Of a stretch of 64,000 nucleotides of DNA, positions 1-14,304 are shown piece after piece. The notes beneath the pieces are model-generated. The model ran no database searches. It saw only the letters and a list, made by a program, of their open reading frames with translations, and was not told where the DNA came from. A program made the position numbers and the translations under genes. The stretch lies in assembly GCF_000722635.1 (NCBI RefSeq), contig NZ_JOKH01000008.1, forward strand, positions 32,063 to 96,062, in the 5' to 3' direction. How positions within the stretch are numbered: position 1 is the stretch's first letter; each line of letters opens with the position of its first letter. Source of the stretch: Endozoicomonas numazuensis (lineage in GTDB: Bacteria > Pseudomonadota > Gammaproteobacteria > Pseudomonadales > Endozoicomonadaceae).

Positions 1-210
1 GCCTCTGACGGACAATAACAACTATGAACGAAAGAGACGGTTTTGCACATCAATGAGTGCTAAACCTCTCTATCAATCATTCCAGCTTCTGAAAGTAGCA
101 AATTTATCGATCACGTAAACCAGAGTTTGGCCTGTCAAATAACAACAATATAATAAGGGCGGGCTTGGTGTTATTCACTGCAGGTGATCTTCCAGATTCA
201 TCATTAATGG

Positions 211-233
211 AAAGTCATACAATATGACTTTTA
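211..233 (+). terminator. Terminator-like hairpin before the SPOR gene
   Basis: A 9-bp perfect stem (AAAGTCATA / TATGACTTT) with a 3-nt loop is followed by a short T run. It probably ends the gene left of the window, which in related genomes is often coaX. The first 210 bases hold no coding sequence I can identify. Confidence 0.6.
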
Positions 234-249
234 AAATTCGGTTTTTAGT

Positions 250-948
250 ATGCGCTGGATCTTTCTAGTACTTCTGTTTGCCAATGCCGGCTATTTTGTC
301 TGGGGCTATTATCATCAGTCACATAAGCCCTACCGGACAGTGAAAGCTATTTCTGAAGTGCCTGTTCAAGCAGGTAAAAGATTGATGTTGTTGTCAGAAA
401 TGTCGACAGCTCCATCCAGGCAGACCGCTGCAAAAAAAAATCAAAAGCAAACCCCTGAAGCTCAGTGCCTGGTGGTGGGACCCTTTGAATCTTCCACGAA
501 GGCAGATCAGTTACAGCAAAAACTGTTTTCGCTTGGCGTTTCCAGTAGAGAGCGTTCTGATAATGAAGTGGTTTTGGCTGATTATTGGGTGCATATCTCG
601 CCAAGAAGTAATCGTCAGGCAGCAATAAGGTTATTAAGAGAGTTGCAGGGACAGGGTATAGACAGTTTCGTGATCACTCAGGGTGAGTTAGCAAATGGCA
701 TATCACTGGGGTTGTTCAGCAAAGAGGCTTCGGCAAATGAAGTCAGTCGTCGTGTGCAGGAAGCCGGATATGAGCCGTCTATTAAAAAATTGCCCAGGGA
801 GCCTGAAACATTCTGGTTGGAAATGGCCGATTCAGAAGCAGACAAACTGAGTGCTGATTTTTGGGAGAAACAGGCCGACGAATACAATGATTTGAAAATG
901 CTGGAAAAAAACTGCAAAAGCGTTGCATCCGGCGATTCGATTCACTAA
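250..948 (+). CDS. SPOR-domain membrane-anchored protein
   Basis: A 232-residue protein with an N-terminal hydrophobic anchor (about residues 4-20, WIFLVLLFANAGYFVWGYY) and a periplasmic remainder. Residues from about 73 (CLVVGPFESSTKADQLQQKL) to about 175 have the alternating pattern of SPOR repeats, which bind denuded glycan strands of septal peptidoglycan. A second SPOR-like half starts near residue 150 (GISLGLFSKEASANEVSRRV). In Pseudomonas and relatives a gene of this type sits between coaX and the tRNA-Tyr cluster, as here. The role is inferred from the fold pattern and position only. No strong Shine-Dalgarno precedes the ATG. Confidence 0.75.
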   Translation: MRWIFLVLLFANAGYFVWGYYHQSHKPYRTVKAISEVPVQAGKRLMLLSEMSTAPSRQTAAKKNQKQTPEAQCLVVGPFESSTKADQLQQKLFSLGVSSRERSDNEVVLADYWVHISPRSNRQAAIRLLRELQGQGIDSFVITQGELANGISLGLFSKEASANEVSRRVQEAGYEPSIKKLPREPETFWLEMADSEADKLSADFWEKQADEYNDLKMLEKNCKSVASGDSIH

Positions 949-1016
949 TATACGCCTGCGCTTCGGGGGCAGCAAAACAAAGCAAGCTTCCTGCTCAGCC
1001 AGTAGGAATAACAAGC

Positions 1017-1044
1017 TTGACATTGTTAAGCTCCTGAATAAAAT
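1017..1044 (+). promoter_or_regulatory. Sigma-70 promoter of the tRNA cluster
   Basis: A perfect -35 TTGACA (1017-1022) is separated by 16 bp from the -10 TAAAAT (1039-1044). A GC-rich stretch (GCGCAGC) follows, like the stringent-response discriminator of stable RNA promoters. Transcription would begin just before tRNA-Tyr. Confidence 0.85.
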
Positions 1045-1056
1045 AGCGCAGCACTT

Positions 1057-1140
1057 GGTGGGGTTCCCGAGCGGCCAAAGGGATCAGACTGTAAATCTGA
1101 CGCGAAAGCTTCGCTGGTTCGAATCCAGCCCCCACCACCA
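1057..1140 (+). tRNA. tRNA-Tyr (GTA)
   Basis: An 84-nt class II tRNA with acceptor GGTGGGG pairing CCCCACC, a long variable arm, T-loop GGTTCGAATCC, encoded CCA and anticodon GTA. It is first of a Tyr-Gly-Thr cluster. Confidence 0.97.
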
Positions 1141-1207
1141 GTTTCCTAAGTCTTCTTTCTTGTAAGTTGGCTTGAGAAGTGGGCATGCATGATGCAGCTC
1201 CTGCTTT

Positions 1208-1281
<74 letters not shown>

Positions 1282-1298
1282 GTAAATTCTGATTAAGT

Positions 1299-1374
1299 GC
1301 TCTTGTAGCTCAGTTGGTAGAGCGCACCCTTGGTAAGGGTGAGGTCGGCAGTTCAAATCTGCTCAAGAGCTCCA
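1299..1374 (+). tRNA. tRNA-Thr (GGT)
   Basis: A 76-nt tRNA with acceptor GCTCTTG/CAAGAGC, anticodon loop TTGGTAA (anticodon GGT) and encoded CCA. In many gammaproteobacteria tufB follows directly; here a terminator follows. Confidence 0.97.
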
Positions 1375-1379
1375 GATAA

Positions 1380-1410
1380 AAAGGGAGGCTTGTCTTCCCT
1401 TGTTTTTTTT
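1380..1410 (+). terminator. Intrinsic terminator after tRNA-Thr
   Basis: A hairpin (AAGGGA / TCCCTT) is followed by eight T residues. It closes the Tyr-Gly-Thr transcript where tufB is usually found. Confidence 0.75.
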
Positions 1411-1442
1411 GCCTCTTAAAAGAGGTTTAAAAAGAATAAGAC

Positions 1443-1471
1443 TTTTCAGCTTGATCAGGGTCGATTATAAT
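1443..1471 (+). promoter_or_regulatory. Candidate promoter for tRNA-Trp/secE/nusG
   Basis: A perfect -10 TATAAT (1466-1471) lies 17 bp after a weak -35 TTTTCA (1443-1448). It sits between the tRNA-Thr terminator and tRNA-Trp, where a restart promoter is needed. Confidence 0.5.
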
Positions 1472-1520
1472 TGATCGTTCCTTGTATCGGGATGAGTGTC
1501 AAAAGACTGCTCAAAGATAC

Positions 1521-1596
1521 AGGCCAGTAGTTCAATTGGTAGAGCACCGGTCTCCAAAACCGGGGGTTGGGGGTTCGATTCCCTCCTGGCCTGCCA
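1521..1596 (+). tRNA. tRNA-Trp (CCA)
   Basis: A 76-nt tRNA with acceptor AGGCCAG/CTGGCCT, anticodon loop CTCCAAA (anticodon CCA) and an encoded 3' CCA. It lies 61 nt before secE, the usual arrangement. Confidence 0.97.
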
Positions 1597-1657
1597 TTTC
1601 TAGATTTGTGTCAGCTTAGTTTCTGGCAAAGCTTTTCCGAATAGAGATAGTCAACTG

Positions 1658-2029
1658 ATGAGTGGAAAACCTGAAGTAGCACCTAAAGGACGCATGGATG
1701 GGCTTGTTTGGGCTCTAGTGGCGGTTCTGCTGGCTGCTGGTGTCGGTGGGAATGTGTACTTTGGTGAGTACTCTGTTCTCTATAGGGCGTTGGCTTTGGT
1801 GGCTCTGGCTGTAATAGCTGGATTTGTTGCGCTTCAAACTGTTAAAGGTGAGGCTTTTTGGACGCTCGTCAAAGAAGCTAAGGTTGAAATTCGTAAGGTA
1901 GTCTGGCCGACTCGTCAGGAGACCATTCAAACCACACTTATTGTTGTGGCTGTGGTCGTGATTATGGGGCTCATTTTGTGGGCGCTTGATTCTCTGCTAG
2001 GCTGGATCATCAGTAGCCTGATTGGATAG
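1658..2029 (+). CDS. secE: Preprotein translocase subunit SecE
   Basis: A 123-residue inner-membrane subunit of the SecYEG channel, which clamps SecY during protein export. Like the E. coli protein (127 residues) it has three membrane segments: about 15-36, 41-62 and 90-120. The conserved amphipathic hinge VEIRKVVWPTRQET (about 75-88) precedes the last one. nusG follows after 9 nt, the near-universal secE-nusG pair. The C-terminal segment and hinge are the essential part in other bacteria. Confidence 0.97.
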   Translation: MSGKPEVAPKGRMDGLVWALVAVLLAAGVGGNVYFGEYSVLYRALALVALAVIAGFVALQTVKGEAFWTLVKEAKVEIRKVVWPTRQETIQTTLIVVAVVVIMGLILWALDSLLGWIISSLIG

Positions 2030-2038
2030 GGATTAATA

Positions 2039-2572
2039 ATGGCGAAACGTTGGTATGTGGTTCATGCCTACTCCGGCTATGAAAAGCAGGTGATGCGTTC
2101 GCTGATCGAGCGCGTAAAGCTTCATAGCATGGAAGATCTCTTTGGTGAGATTCTGGTTCCCACAGAAGAAGTGGTCGAGATTCGAAACGGCCAAAAGCGC
2201 AAAAGTGAGCGTAAGTTCTTTCCTGGATACGTGTTAGTCCAGATGGAAATGAACGAAGATAGCTGGCATCTTATTAAAGATACTCCTCGAGTGATGGGTT
2301 TTATTGGTGGCACGGCAGACAAGCCTGCTCCTATCACTGAAAAAGAGGCGGACGCTATATTGCAGCGTGTGCAGGAAGGTGTTGAAAAGCCTCGTCCTAA
2401 AACGTTGTTTGAGCCTGGTGAAATGGTTAGAGTCATTGATGGGCCGTTCGCGGACTTCAATGGTGTGGTGGAAGAAGTGAATTATGAAAAGAGTCGCTTG
2501 CATGTTGCGGTGATGATTTTTGGTCGCTCTACACCTGTTGAGCTGGAGTTTGTCCAGGTCGAAAAAGTCTGA
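2039..2572 (+). CDS. nusG: Transcription termination/antitermination protein NusG
   Basis: A 177-residue factor that binds elongating RNA polymerase and couples it to Rho or to ribosomal protein S10. The N-terminal NGN domain begins [16 protein letters not shown] and includes the [10 protein letters not shown] strand (about residues 60-70). The KOW domain covers about residues 125-175 ([19 protein letters not shown]). Length and motifs match the family throughout. It is the last gene before a terminator-like hairpin. Confidence 0.98.
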   Translation: MAKRWYVVHAYSGYEKQVMRSLIERVKLHSMEDLFGEILVPTEEVVEIRNGQKRKSERKFFPGYVLVQMEMNEDSWHLIKDTPRVMGFIGGTADKPAPITEKEADAILQRVQEGVEKPRPKTLFEPGEMVRVIDGPFADFNGVVEEVNYEKSRLHVAVMIFGRSTPVELEFVQVEKV

Positions 2573-2596
2573 GTTTAAAGGCTTTAAGAATTCAAG

Positions 2597-2628
2597 ACCC
2601 TGTCCTGCGTAAGCGGTACAGGGTTTTT
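2597..2628 (+). terminator. Hairpin terminator/attenuator after nusG
   Basis: Complementary arms ACCCTGT and ACAGGGT are followed by a T5 run. It separates secE-nusG from the rplK operon. Confidence 0.75.
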
Positions 2629-2727
2629 ATCTGAAGGGCGAAAGTCCAGAATGGGTAGCTAGCACTGAAGGTTGTTAACGAAAGTTAATGAGCTTGGTTG
2701 AGGCGGTGACCCAATGTTGAGGTTGAT

Positions 2728-3162
2728 ATGGCTAAGAAAGTCGAAGCTTACATTAAACTGCAGGTTCCTGCAGGTAAAGCTAATCCTTCACCACCTGTTG
2801 GTCCTGCACTGGGTCAGCACGGCGTGAACATCATGGAGTTTTGTAAGGCGTTTAACGCTAAAACTCAAGAGATGGACGCGGGTATGCCAATTCCGGTAAT
2901 TATTACCGTATACGGTGACCGTAGTTTCACTTTTGAAACCAAAACTCCGCCTGCATCTGTTCTGCTGAAGAAAGTTCTGAAGCTGAAGAAAGGTTCTGGC
3001 CGTCCTAACACTGAAAAAGTGGGCACTGCTACTCGCGAGCAGCTGCTGGAAGTTGCCAAGATCAAGGAACCTGATCTGACTGCAGCAGACGAAGATGCGG
3101 CCATCCGCACCATCGCTGGTTCTGCTCGTTCCATGGGTATCAACGTGGAGGGTGTAGAATAA
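2728..3162 (+). CDS. rplK: 50S ribosomal protein L11
   Basis: A 144-residue protein of the GTPase-associated centre that binds 23S rRNA helices 43/44 and supports factor binding and RelA activation. The N-terminal domain ([27 protein letters not shown]) and the C-terminal rRNA-binding domain ([12 protein letters not shown]) are intact. Its TAA stop shares one base with the ATG of rplA, so the two are translationally coupled. In E. coli L1 represses this pair. Confidence 0.98.
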   Translation: MAKKVEAYIKLQVPAGKANPSPPVGPALGQHGVNIMEFCKAFNAKTQEMDAGMPIPVIITVYGDRSFTFETKTPPASVLLKKVLKLKKGSGRPNTEKVGTATREQLLEVAKIKEPDLTAADEDAAIRTIAGSARSMGINVEGVE

Positions 3163-3857
3163 TGGCTAAGATGACTAAGCGCGCCAAAATGATTGCTGAG
3201 AAGGTTGTTGCTGAAAAAGCATACTCCTTCGAAGAAGCTGCAAGCGTCCTGAAAGAAGTATCCAGTGTCAAGTTCAAGGAATCTGTTGAGATTGCTGTGA
3301 ACCTGGGTGTGGATCCTCGTAAATCCGATCAGGTTGTTCGTGGCTCTACTGTTCTGCCAGCTGGTACTGGTAATGACGTTCGCGTTGCTGTGTTTACACA
3401 GGGTGCTAACGCAGAAGCAGCTAAAGAAGCTGGTGCTGATATCATTGGTATGGATGACCTGGCTGCTCAGGTTAAAGCGGGCGAAATGAACTTTGACGTA
3501 GTTATCGCTTCTCCTGATGCGATGCGCGTTGTAGGTCAGCTGGGCCAGATTCTGGGTCCACGCGGCCTGATGCCTAACCCTAAGGTTGGTACTGTTACTC
3601 CAAATGTTGCTGAAGCAGTTAAAAATGCTAAAGCCGGTCAGGTGCGTTTCCGTACTGACAAGAACGGTATCATTCATGCAGGTATTGGCAAGATTGATTT
3701 TGAAGCGGGCTCTCTGCAAGAGAACGCTGAAGCACTGCTGGCTGAACTGAAGAAGCTGAAGCCTTCTTCCAGCAAGGGTGTTTACATGAAGAAGGTAACT
3801 CTGTCCTCTACTATGGGCCCGGGTCTGACCATCGACATGAGCTCCCTGAATATCTAA
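3162..3857 (+). CDS. rplA: 50S ribosomal protein L1
   Basis: A 231-residue protein of the L1 stalk, which moves deacylated tRNA out of the E site, and the autogenous repressor of rplKA in E. coli. The two-domain pattern is intact: [12 protein letters not shown] at the start, the domain II motif [21 protein letters not shown] (about residues 124-144) and the C-terminal [13 protein letters not shown]. Codon use is strongly biased, as for all ribosomal genes here. Confidence 0.98.
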   Translation: MAKMTKRAKMIAEKVVAEKAYSFEEAASVLKEVSSVKFKESVEIAVNLGVDPRKSDQVVRGSTVLPAGTGNDVRVAVFTQGANAEAAKEAGADIIGMDDLAAQVKAGEMNFDVVIASPDAMRVVGQLGQILGPRGLMPNPKVGTVTPNVAEAVKNAKAGQVRFRTDKNGIIHAGIGKIDFEAGSLQENAEALLAELKKLKPSSSKGVYMKKVTLSSTMGPGLTIDMSSLNI

Positions 3858-4203
3858 TATTCGCGGCTTTTGCTGAAAGCAGTCTTGAGTTGATAAAGCT
3901 TGGGGCTGTTAAGTAGACAATGGAATGCTGCAGACCGGATGTCTGCAGGTATCCGAAAGACTTTGGGGTCTCCGGTTTTCGGAGACCGTCAAAGATCGTA
4001 GGTGTTGAGATCTGTGCCTGTTAAATCAGGGTTGGGCCAGGAGGCCTGACAAAAAGATCAATGCTTAATTTCCTGCGTAGACGGTGAGCAATAGGAAAAA
4101 CTGATTCAGTATTTTGCTATTTGACCCTTCACCGTATTGTAAGTGCCCAACTAATCAGTGGCTGAATAGTTGGGTGTTAACTTCATAAATTGGAGTAAAG
4201 CCA
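3858..4203 (+). promoter_or_regulatory. rplJ leader (L10 leader-like)
   Basis: This 346-nt gap has no open frame of note. It carries two perfect 8-bp hairpins: CTGCAGAC/GTCTGCAG (3928-3948) and GGTCTCCG/CGGAGACC (3967-3987); the second is extended by flanking CTTTG/CAAAG. A weak promoter-like TTGATA-18-TAGACA lies at 3890-3919. In related bacteria the L10-(L12)4 complex binds the structured rplJ leader and represses its translation. Position and structure fit, but I cannot fold or align it here. Confidence 0.65.
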
Positions 4204-4734
4204 ATGGCGTTAGGACTCGAAGACAAGAAGGCGATTGTCGCCGAAGTCAGCGAGGCTGCACAAAGCGCTCTGTCGGCTGTAATCGCGGACTACCGTGGTC
4301 TCACGGTTGACCAGATGACTCAACTGCGTAAGCAGGCTCGTGATGGTGGCGTATACCTGAAGGTTGTACGTAACACCCTGGCCAAGCGCGCTGTTGAAGG
4401 TACTGATTTTGAGTGCCTGCAAGAGTCTCTGGTTGGTCCAACTGTGCTGGCTTTCTCTCAGGAAGACCCAGGCGCGGCAGCGCGTCTGATGAAGGACTTC
4501 GCTAAAGAGAATGATGCTCTGGAAGTTAAGGCTCTGTCCATCTCTGGACAGGTTCTGGGTGCAGAACAGATTGATGTTCTGGCCAAGATGCCTACTCTGG
4601 ATCAGGCTCGCGCGATGCTGATGAGTGTAATGATTGCACCTGTAACCAAGCTTGCAAGAACTCTGAACGAGTTCCCTGCCAGCATTACACGTGTAGTGGC
4701 AGCTGTTGCCGACGAGAAGAAGAAAGCCGCATAA
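4204..4734 (+). CDS. rplJ: 50S ribosomal protein L10
   Basis: A 176-residue protein that forms the base of the L7/L12 stalk. The rRNA-binding N-terminal domain ([34 protein letters not shown]) and the C-terminal helix that carries L7/L12 dimers (about residues 140-172) are present. It is 10 residues longer than the E. coli protein. A TGGAGT Shine-Dalgarno precedes the ATG. A C-rich attenuator-like region of 114 nt separates it from rplL. Confidence 0.98.
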   Translation: MALGLEDKKAIVAEVSEAAQSALSAVIADYRGLTVDQMTQLRKQARDGGVYLKVVRNTLAKRAVEGTDFECLQESLVGPTVLAFSQEDPGAAARLMKDFAKENDALEVKALSISGQVLGAEQIDVLAKMPTLDQARAMLMSVMIAPVTKLARTLNEFPASITRVVAAVADEKKKAA

Positions 4735-4848
4735 GCCCCTTGGCAGGCGAAGCCCTTAACCGGGTAAAAAAAGCCTGCTGGCTGGTTTTTCTTTCTTATT
4801 TAATGAATTCCGGGTTTATACCCAACAAAAGATTTTTGGAGACATACA

Positions 4849-5226
4849 ATGGCTCTGTCTAAAGAAGATATCCTGAATGCAATCGCTGAAATGTCCGTAA
4901 TGGACGTTGTTGAGCTGGTTGAAGCTATGGAAGAGAAGTTCGGCGTTACTGCTGCTGCTGCAGTTGCTGCTGCTCCTGCTGCTGCTGGCGACGCTGGCGC
5001 TGCTGCTGCTGAACAGACTGAATTCGACGTAGTTCTGACTTCTGCTGGCGACAAGAAAGTAAACGTAATCAAGGTTGTTCGCGCTGCGACTGGCCTGGGT
5101 CTGAAAGAAGCTAAGGCTGTTGTAGACGCTGCTCCTGCTCCCCTGAAAGAAGGCGTGAGCAAGGACGAAGCTGAAGAACTGAAGAAGCAGCTGGAAGAAG
5201 CTGGCGCTTCCGTAGAAGTTAAGTAA
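4849..5226 (+). CDS. rplL: 50S ribosomal protein L7/L12
   Basis: A 125-residue acidic stalk protein that recruits translational GTPases. The N-terminal dimerisation domain (about 1-32), the Ala/Gly-rich hinge (about 37-55) and the C-terminal factor-binding domain with [20 protein letters not shown] are all recognisable. It is followed by an attenuator that reduces read-through into rpoBC. Confidence 0.98.
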   Translation: MALSKEDILNAIAEMSVMDVVELVEAMEEKFGVTAAAAVAAAPAAAGDAGAAAAEQTEFDVVLTSAGDKKVNVIKVVRAATGLGLKEAKAVVDAAPAPLKEGVSKDEAEELKKQLEEAGASVEVK

Positions 5227-5277
5227 TTCTACGACAGCGTTGAAATATCCAGAGCCTATTGCATAATAGACTCAGGT

Positions 5278-5307
5278 GGCTGGTGCCTTTATGGCACCGG
5301 CCTTTTT
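5278..5307 (+). terminator. rplL-rpoB attenuator 1
   Basis: A 10-bp stem (GGCTGGTGCC / GGCACCGGCC, one G-T pair) with a 5-nt loop ends in T5. It corresponds in place to the partial terminator in the E. coli rplL-rpoB gap, which adjusts polymerase subunit to ribosomal protein output. Confidence 0.85.
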
Positions 5308-5634
5308 CCGTTGTATGAGCTATATCGTTCCATGCTGGATGGCTGTGATCGATAGCTCAGTAAATTGATGGAGTCACCCGGTTGAAACACAGGCTATATG
5401 TGTTCCTGCCGTAGTAGTAAACCTCCTTCAATCTGAGAAAGTTGCAGTGTCATTGGCAGGAAGTGGATGAAAGTATGACTTTCGTTCTGGACGCTAAAGC
5501 TCATGCAACGGTAACGGTTGAAATCACCGTTTTTTAATTGGGTATCAAAAGGGGGCCACCCGCCCTCAATAAACCTAGATGGCCAGACCAGACGGTCTGA
5601 TGCCAGAACCAGGTGACCAAGCTGGGGAACGCTG
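5308..5634 (+). promoter_or_regulatory. rpoB leader with a second attenuator-like hairpin
   Basis: This gap holds no gene. A second hairpin AACGGT/ACCGTT (5513-5531) followed by a T run to 5535 lies about 100 nt before rpoB. Two hairpin-plus-T signals in series suggest stepwise attenuation of rpoBC. The rest shows no motif I recognise. Confidence 0.5.
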
Positions 5635-8600
5635 ATGGCATACTCGTATACAGAGAAAAAACGCATCCGCAAAGACTTCGGCAAATTGCCGCATGTCATG
5701 AATGTGCCCTATCTTCTGGCGATTCAGCTTGATTCATATCACAAGCTGCTGCAGTCCGGAAAAGAGCCGGCCGCACGTGAGGACATTGGTCTTCATGCTG
5801 CATTTAAATCCGTATTTCCAATTGTAAGTTATTCTGGAAATGCGGCACTGGAATACGTGAGCTACAGGCTCGGTAATCCAGCATTCAATGTCAAAGAATG
5901 TCAACTTCGTGGTGTGACTTACGCAGTGCCTCTGCGTGTTAAAGTGCGCCTGATCATTTATGACAAAGAATCGTCGAACAAAGCAATTAAGGATATTAAG
6001 GAGCAGGAAGTGTACATGGGCGAAATTCCGCTCATGACTGAGAATGGTACCTTTGTAATCAATGGTACTGAACGTGTAATCGTTTCTCAGCTTCACCGTT
6101 CTCCGGGTGTGTTCTTTGACCACGATCGTGGTAAGACTCACTCCTCAGGCAAGCTGCTGTACTCTGCCCGTGTAATTCCTTACCGTGGCTCATGGCTTGA
6201 CTTCGAGTTTGATCCGAAGGACATGCTGTACGTACGTATCGACCGTCGTCGTAAGCTGCCTGCTACGATCCTTCTTCGTGCCCTGGGCATGAGTAATGAA
6301 GAGATCCTGAACTACTTCTTCGATACTGTTGACTTCGAAATCAGTGCTGACAGTGTAAGCACTGAATTCGCTCCTGAGCGTCTGCGTGGTGAAGCTGCAA
6401 GCTTTGACATTAAGGACGGTGAAGGCAATGTTCTGGTTGAGCAGGGTCGTCGTGTCACTGCACGTCACATCCGTCAGCTCCAGAAAGCCAGTATCGACCA
6501 GCTTGACGCTCCGATTGATTATATTTTCGGTAAGGTTCTGGGCAAGACCGTTATTCATTCTGCTACCGGTGAAATCATTGTTGAATGCAACACTGAAATT
6601 ACTCCGGAAGTCTACGAAAAACTGATGGTTGCCGGGATCAAACAGATTGAAACTCTGTACACCAATGAGCTGGATTGCGGTTCATACATTTCCGATACCC
6701 TGCGTACTGACACTACTACGAATCGTCTGGAAGCACTGGTAGAAATCTACCGTATGATGCGTCCTGGTGAGCCACCTACTCAAGAAGCAGCAGAAACCTT
6801 GTTCGGTAATCTGTTCTTCTCTCCAGAGCGCTATGACCTCTCTGCAGTAGGTCGTATGAAGTTCAACCGTCGTCTGGGTCGGGAAGCTGACACTGGTTCT
6901 GGTGTTCTTGATAACTCCGACATTGTTGACGTTCTGAAGACACTGGTAGACATCCGTAACGGTAAAGGTATCTGTGACGATATCGACCACCTCGGTAACC
7001 GTCGTGTCCGTTCCGTTGGTGAGATGGCTGAAAACCAGTTCCGTGTAGGTCTGGTTCGTGTTGAACGTGCCGTTAAGGAGCGTTTGAGCCTGGCAGAATC
7101 TGAAGGCCTGATGCCTCAGGATCTGATTAATGCCAAACCTGTTGCAGCTGCTATCAAAGAATTCTTTGGTTCCAGTCAGTTGTCCCAGTTTATGGATCAG
7201 AACAATCCGCTGTCCGAGGTTACTCACAAGCGTCGTGTATCTGCGCTTGGCCCAGGCGGTCTGACCCGTGAACGTGCCGGTTTTGAAGTTCGAGATGTAC
7301 ACCCAACTCATTACGGTCGTGTATGTCCTATCGAAACGCCTGAAGGACCCAACATCGGTCTGATCAACTCTCTGGCGACCTATGCTCGTACTAACGATTA
7401 CGGTTTCCTGGAGTCGCCATACCGCAAGGTAGTGGATGGTAAGGTCACAACTGAAATCGATTATCTGTCAGCCATCGAAGAAGGTGAGTATGTTATTGCT
7501 CAGGCTTCTGCCAAGATGGACAACAACAAGACCCTGACAGAAGAGCTGGTAAACGTACGTCACCGTAACGAATTTACCCTGATGGGGCCAGAAAAAGTCC
7601 AGTATATGGACGTATCCACCAAACAGGTGGTTTCTGTAGCGGCTTCTCTGATTCCATTCCTGGAGCACGATGACGCCAACCGTGCTTTGATGGGATCGAA
7701 CATGCAGCGTCAGGCTGTTCCAACACTGCGTGCCGACAAGCCTCTGGTAGGTACCGGCATGGAGCGTAATGTAGCCTCTGACTCCGGTGTGTGTGTTGTT
7801 GCTCAACGTGGCGGTGTCATCGACACTGTAGACGCAGCCAAAATCGTTGTGCGTGTAAACAATGATGAACTGCAGCCTGGTGAAGCAGGTGTGGATATCT
7901 ACAACCTGACTAAATACACTCGTTCTAACCAGAACACCTGTATCAATCAGCGCTCACTGGTACGTGCCGGTGAAACGATCGCCCGTGGCGATATTATGGC
8001 TGACGGTCCATCCGTTGATATGGGTGAGCTGGCTCTGGGTCAGAATATGCGCGTAGCGTTTATGCCCTGGAACGGATACAACTTTGAGGATTCCATCCTC
8101 ATCTCCGAGCGTGTTGTACAGGAAGACCGCTTCACCACGATCCACATTCAGGAACTGACCTGTGTGGCGCGTGACACCAAGCTGGGATCAGAAGAAATTA
8201 CTTCTGACATTCCTAACGTAGGTGAGTCCGCACTGAACAAGCTGGATGAAGCCGGTATTGTTTATGTAGGTGCTGAGGTTGGTGCTGGTGACATTCTGGT
8301 AGGCAAGGTAACCCCTAAGGGTGAAACCCAGCTGACACCAGAAGAGAAGCTGCTGCGTGCGATCTTTGGTGAGAAGGCTTCTGACGTTAAGGATACTTCT
8401 CTGCGCGTACCTACCTCTGTGAAGGGTACCGTAATCGACGTTCAGGTATTCACCCGTGACGGTGTTGAGAAAGACACCCGCGCCCAGGCCATCGAAAAGG
8501 CGGCTCTGGACGAATACCGTAAAGACTTGAACGAAGAGTTCCGTATTGTTGAAGAAGATACCTTCGATCGTCTGCGTGAAGCTCTCCGTGGTCAACCTGT

Positions 8601-9711
8601 TGATCGTGGTCCAGGTCTGAGCAAGGGCAATACGATCACTGACGAGCTCCTGAATGGTCTGGAACACGAGCAGTGGTTCCGTCTGTCCATGTCTGATGAA
8701 GCTCTGAATGAACAGCTTGATCTGGCTAGAGAACAGCTGAAAGAACGTCGTGCACAGCTCGACGAGCGCTTCGAAGACAAGAAGAAAAAGCTGCAAACCG
8801 GTGACGACATGGCGCCAGGCGTCTTGAAAATCGTCAAGGTTTATCTGGCTATCAAACGTCGTATCCAGCCGGGTGACAAGATGGCGGGACGTCACGGTAA
8901 CAAGGGTGTTATCTCCATCATCATGCCTGTTGAAGACATGCCATACGATGAAGAAGGTAACCCGGTTGATATCGTACTGAACCCACTGGGTGTACCGTCT
9001 CGTATGAACGTTGGTCAGGTACTTGAAACTCACCTGGGTGCAGCAGCACGCGGTCTGGGTCATAAGATCAACCGCATGATCGAGTCTCAGAAGAAAGTCG
9101 CTGAAATCCGTGAATTCCTGGATCAGGTTTATAACGGTGTGGGTGGCGGTCGCGTTGAAGAGCTGGACAAGTTCTCTGATGAAGAAGTCATGGAACTGGC
9201 CAAGAATCTGCGTGGCGGTGTTCCTATGGCCACTTCTGTATTTGACGGTGCTAAAGAGTCTGAAGTGAAGGAACTGCTGCGTCTGGCTGATATCAGCGAC
9301 ACAGGTCAGGTAAGACTTCACGACGGTCGTACAGGCGACGCCTTTGACCGTCCAGTCACTGTTGGATACATGTACATGTTGAAGCTCAACCACTTGGTTG
9401 ATGACAAGATGCACGCACGTTCAACGGGTTCTTACTCTCTGGTTACCCAGCAGCCGCTGGGTGGTAAAGCCCAGTTCGGTGGTCAGCGTTTCGGTGAGAT
9501 GGAGGTATGGGCACTGGAAGCATATGGTGCCGCCTACACCCTGCAGGAAATGCTGACTGTTAAGTCTGATGATGTCGCTGGCCGAACCAAGATGTACAAG
9601 AACATCGTCGATGGTGATCATCGAATGGAAGCCGGGATGCCCGAATCCTTCAACGTATTGTTGAAAGAGATTCGTTCTCTGGGTATCGACATTGAGCTGG
9701 ACACCGAATAA
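5635..9711 (+). CDS. rpoB: RNA polymerase subunit beta
   Basis: A 1358-residue catalytic subunit (E. coli 1342). The rifampicin region (about residues 511-545, [17 protein letters not shown] then [13 protein letters not shown]) has the susceptible wild-type sequence at the usual resistance positions. The [13 protein letters not shown] motif (about 1079-1091) contributes to the active centre, and the C-terminal [20 protein letters not shown] contacts beta prime. It lies 66 nt before rpoC in one transcript. Confidence 0.99.
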   Translation: MAYSYTEKKRIRKDFGKLPHVMNVPYLLAIQLDSYHKLLQSGKEPAAREDIGLHAAFKSVFPIVSYSGNAALEYVSYRLGNPAFNVKECQLRGVTYAVPLRVKVRLIIYDKESSNKAIKDIKEQEVYMGEIPLMTENGTFVINGTERVIVSQLHRSPGVFFDHDRGKTHSSGKLLYSARVIPYRGSWLDFEFDPKDMLYVRIDRRRKLPATILLRALGMSNEEILNYFFDTVDFEISADSVSTEFAPERLRGEAASFDIKDGEGNVLVEQGRRVTARHIRQLQKASIDQLDAPIDYIFGKVLGKTVIHSATGEIIVECNTEITPEVYEKLMVAGIKQIETLYTNELDCGSYISDTLRTDTTTNRLEALVEIYRMMRPGEPPTQEAAETLFGNLFFSPERYDLSAVGRMKFNRRLGREADTGSGVLDNSDIVDVLKTLVDIRNGKGICDDIDHLGNRRVRSVGEMAENQFRVGLVRVERAVKERLSLAESEGLMPQDLINAKPVAAAIKEFFGSSQLSQFMDQNNPLSEVTHKRRVSALGPGGLTRERAGFEVRDVHPTHYGRVCPIETPEGPNIGLINSLATYARTNDYGFLESPYRKVVDGKVTTEIDYLSAIEEGEYVIAQASAKMDNNKTLTEELVNVRHRNEFTLMGPEKVQYMDVSTKQVVSVAASLIPFLEHDDANRALMGSNMQRQAVPTLRADKPLVGTGMERNVASDSGVCVVAQRGGVIDTVDAAKIVVRVNNDELQPGEAGVDIYNLTKYTRSNQNTCINQRSLVRAGETIARGDIMADGPSVDMGELALGQNMRVAFMPWNGYNFEDSILISERVVQEDRFTTIHIQELTCVARDTKLGSEEITSDIPNVGESALNKLDEAGIVYVGAEVGAGDILVGKVTPKGETQLTPEEKLLRAIFGEKASDVKDTSLRVPTSVKGTVIDVQVFTRDGVEKDTRAQAIEKAALDEYRKDLNEEFRIVEEDTFDRLREALRGQPVDRGPGLSKGNTITDELLNGLEHEQWFRLSMSDEALNEQLDLAREQLKERRAQLDERFEDKKKKLQTGDDMAPGVLKIVKVYLAIKRRIQPGDKMAGRHGNKGVISIIMPVEDMPYDEEGNPVDIVLNPLGVPSRMNVGQVLETHLGAAARGLGHKINRMIESQKKVAEIREFLDQVYNGVGGGRVEELDKFSDEEVMELAKNLRGGVPMATSVFDGAKESEVKELLRLADISDTGQVRLHDGRTGDAFDRPVTVGYMYMLKLNHLVDDKMHARSTGSYSLVTQQPLGGKAQFGGQRFGEMEVWALEAYGAAYTLQEMLTVKSDDVAGRTKMYKNIVDGDHRMEAGMPESFNVLLKEIRSLGIDIELDTE

Positions 9712-9777
9712 CGAAAACGTGAGGTTTGATGGCCGGGTTGAATACCCGGTCATCAGGCTGCACGAGGAGATGCGATC

Positions 9778-13989
<4,212 letters not shown>

Positions 13990-14011
13990 TAGTTTACGCT
14001 ATCCGATACTA

Positions 14012-14040
14012 AAGAAAGGCTGCCTTGTGCAGCCTTTCTT
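14012..14040 (+). terminator. Terminator of the rpoBC operon
   Basis: A 12-bp perfect stem (AAGAAAGGCTGC / GCAGCCTTTCTT) with a 5-nt loop, 23 nt after rpoC. The T tract is short and interrupted (TTCTT). Confidence 0.8.
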
Positions 14041-14105
14041 GCGTTTGGAGCATCGAAAACAATTTGCAGATGACTCATCTGTACGGATAGATGCAGACTG
14101 TACTT

Positions 14106-14133
14106 TTGAGATACATCCCTGCGGTAATATAAT
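14106..14133 (+). promoter_or_regulatory. Candidate nhaA promoter
   Basis: A -35 TTGAGA (14106-14111) and perfect -10 TATAAT (14128-14133) are 16 bp apart. Transcription would start near 14140 and give a leader of about 165 nt. Confidence 0.7.
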
Positions 14134-14134
14134 A

Positions 14135-14304
14135 TTGCACTCTTAAGGTGCAAAAAATTGTCATGCACCGGCTAAAGGGAAAGAAAAGGTACAGTACCAA
14201 AGTGGGTGCTGTGAGAAAATGATGAGTAATAAAAAATACAGATACATCCACTGACGCATGATGTAGGCTACGGTGTCAGTGCTGGACACTCGCAAGGAGT
14301 CGCT
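14135..14304 (+). promoter_or_regulatory. Structured nhaA leader, possible riboswitch
   Basis: The leader shows a 6-bp hairpin TTGCAC/GTGCAA (14135-14153). Next is a closed element GCACC (14165-14169) with GGTGC (14205-14209) around an inner GGTA/TACC hairpin (14188-14198) and purine-rich single strands. A CACTGAC/GTCAGTG stem spans about 14249-14281. Finally ACTC/GAGT (about 14287-14299) pairs the Shine-Dalgarno of nhaA. Proteobacterial nhaA genes are known to carry nhaA-type riboswitch candidates (class I reported to sense Li+). I cannot confirm a consensus match by eye. Confidence 0.45.

Noticed and set aside
1-118. Possible C-terminus of coaX at the window start
   Set aside because: No frame resembles the CoaX C-terminus; left unannotated.
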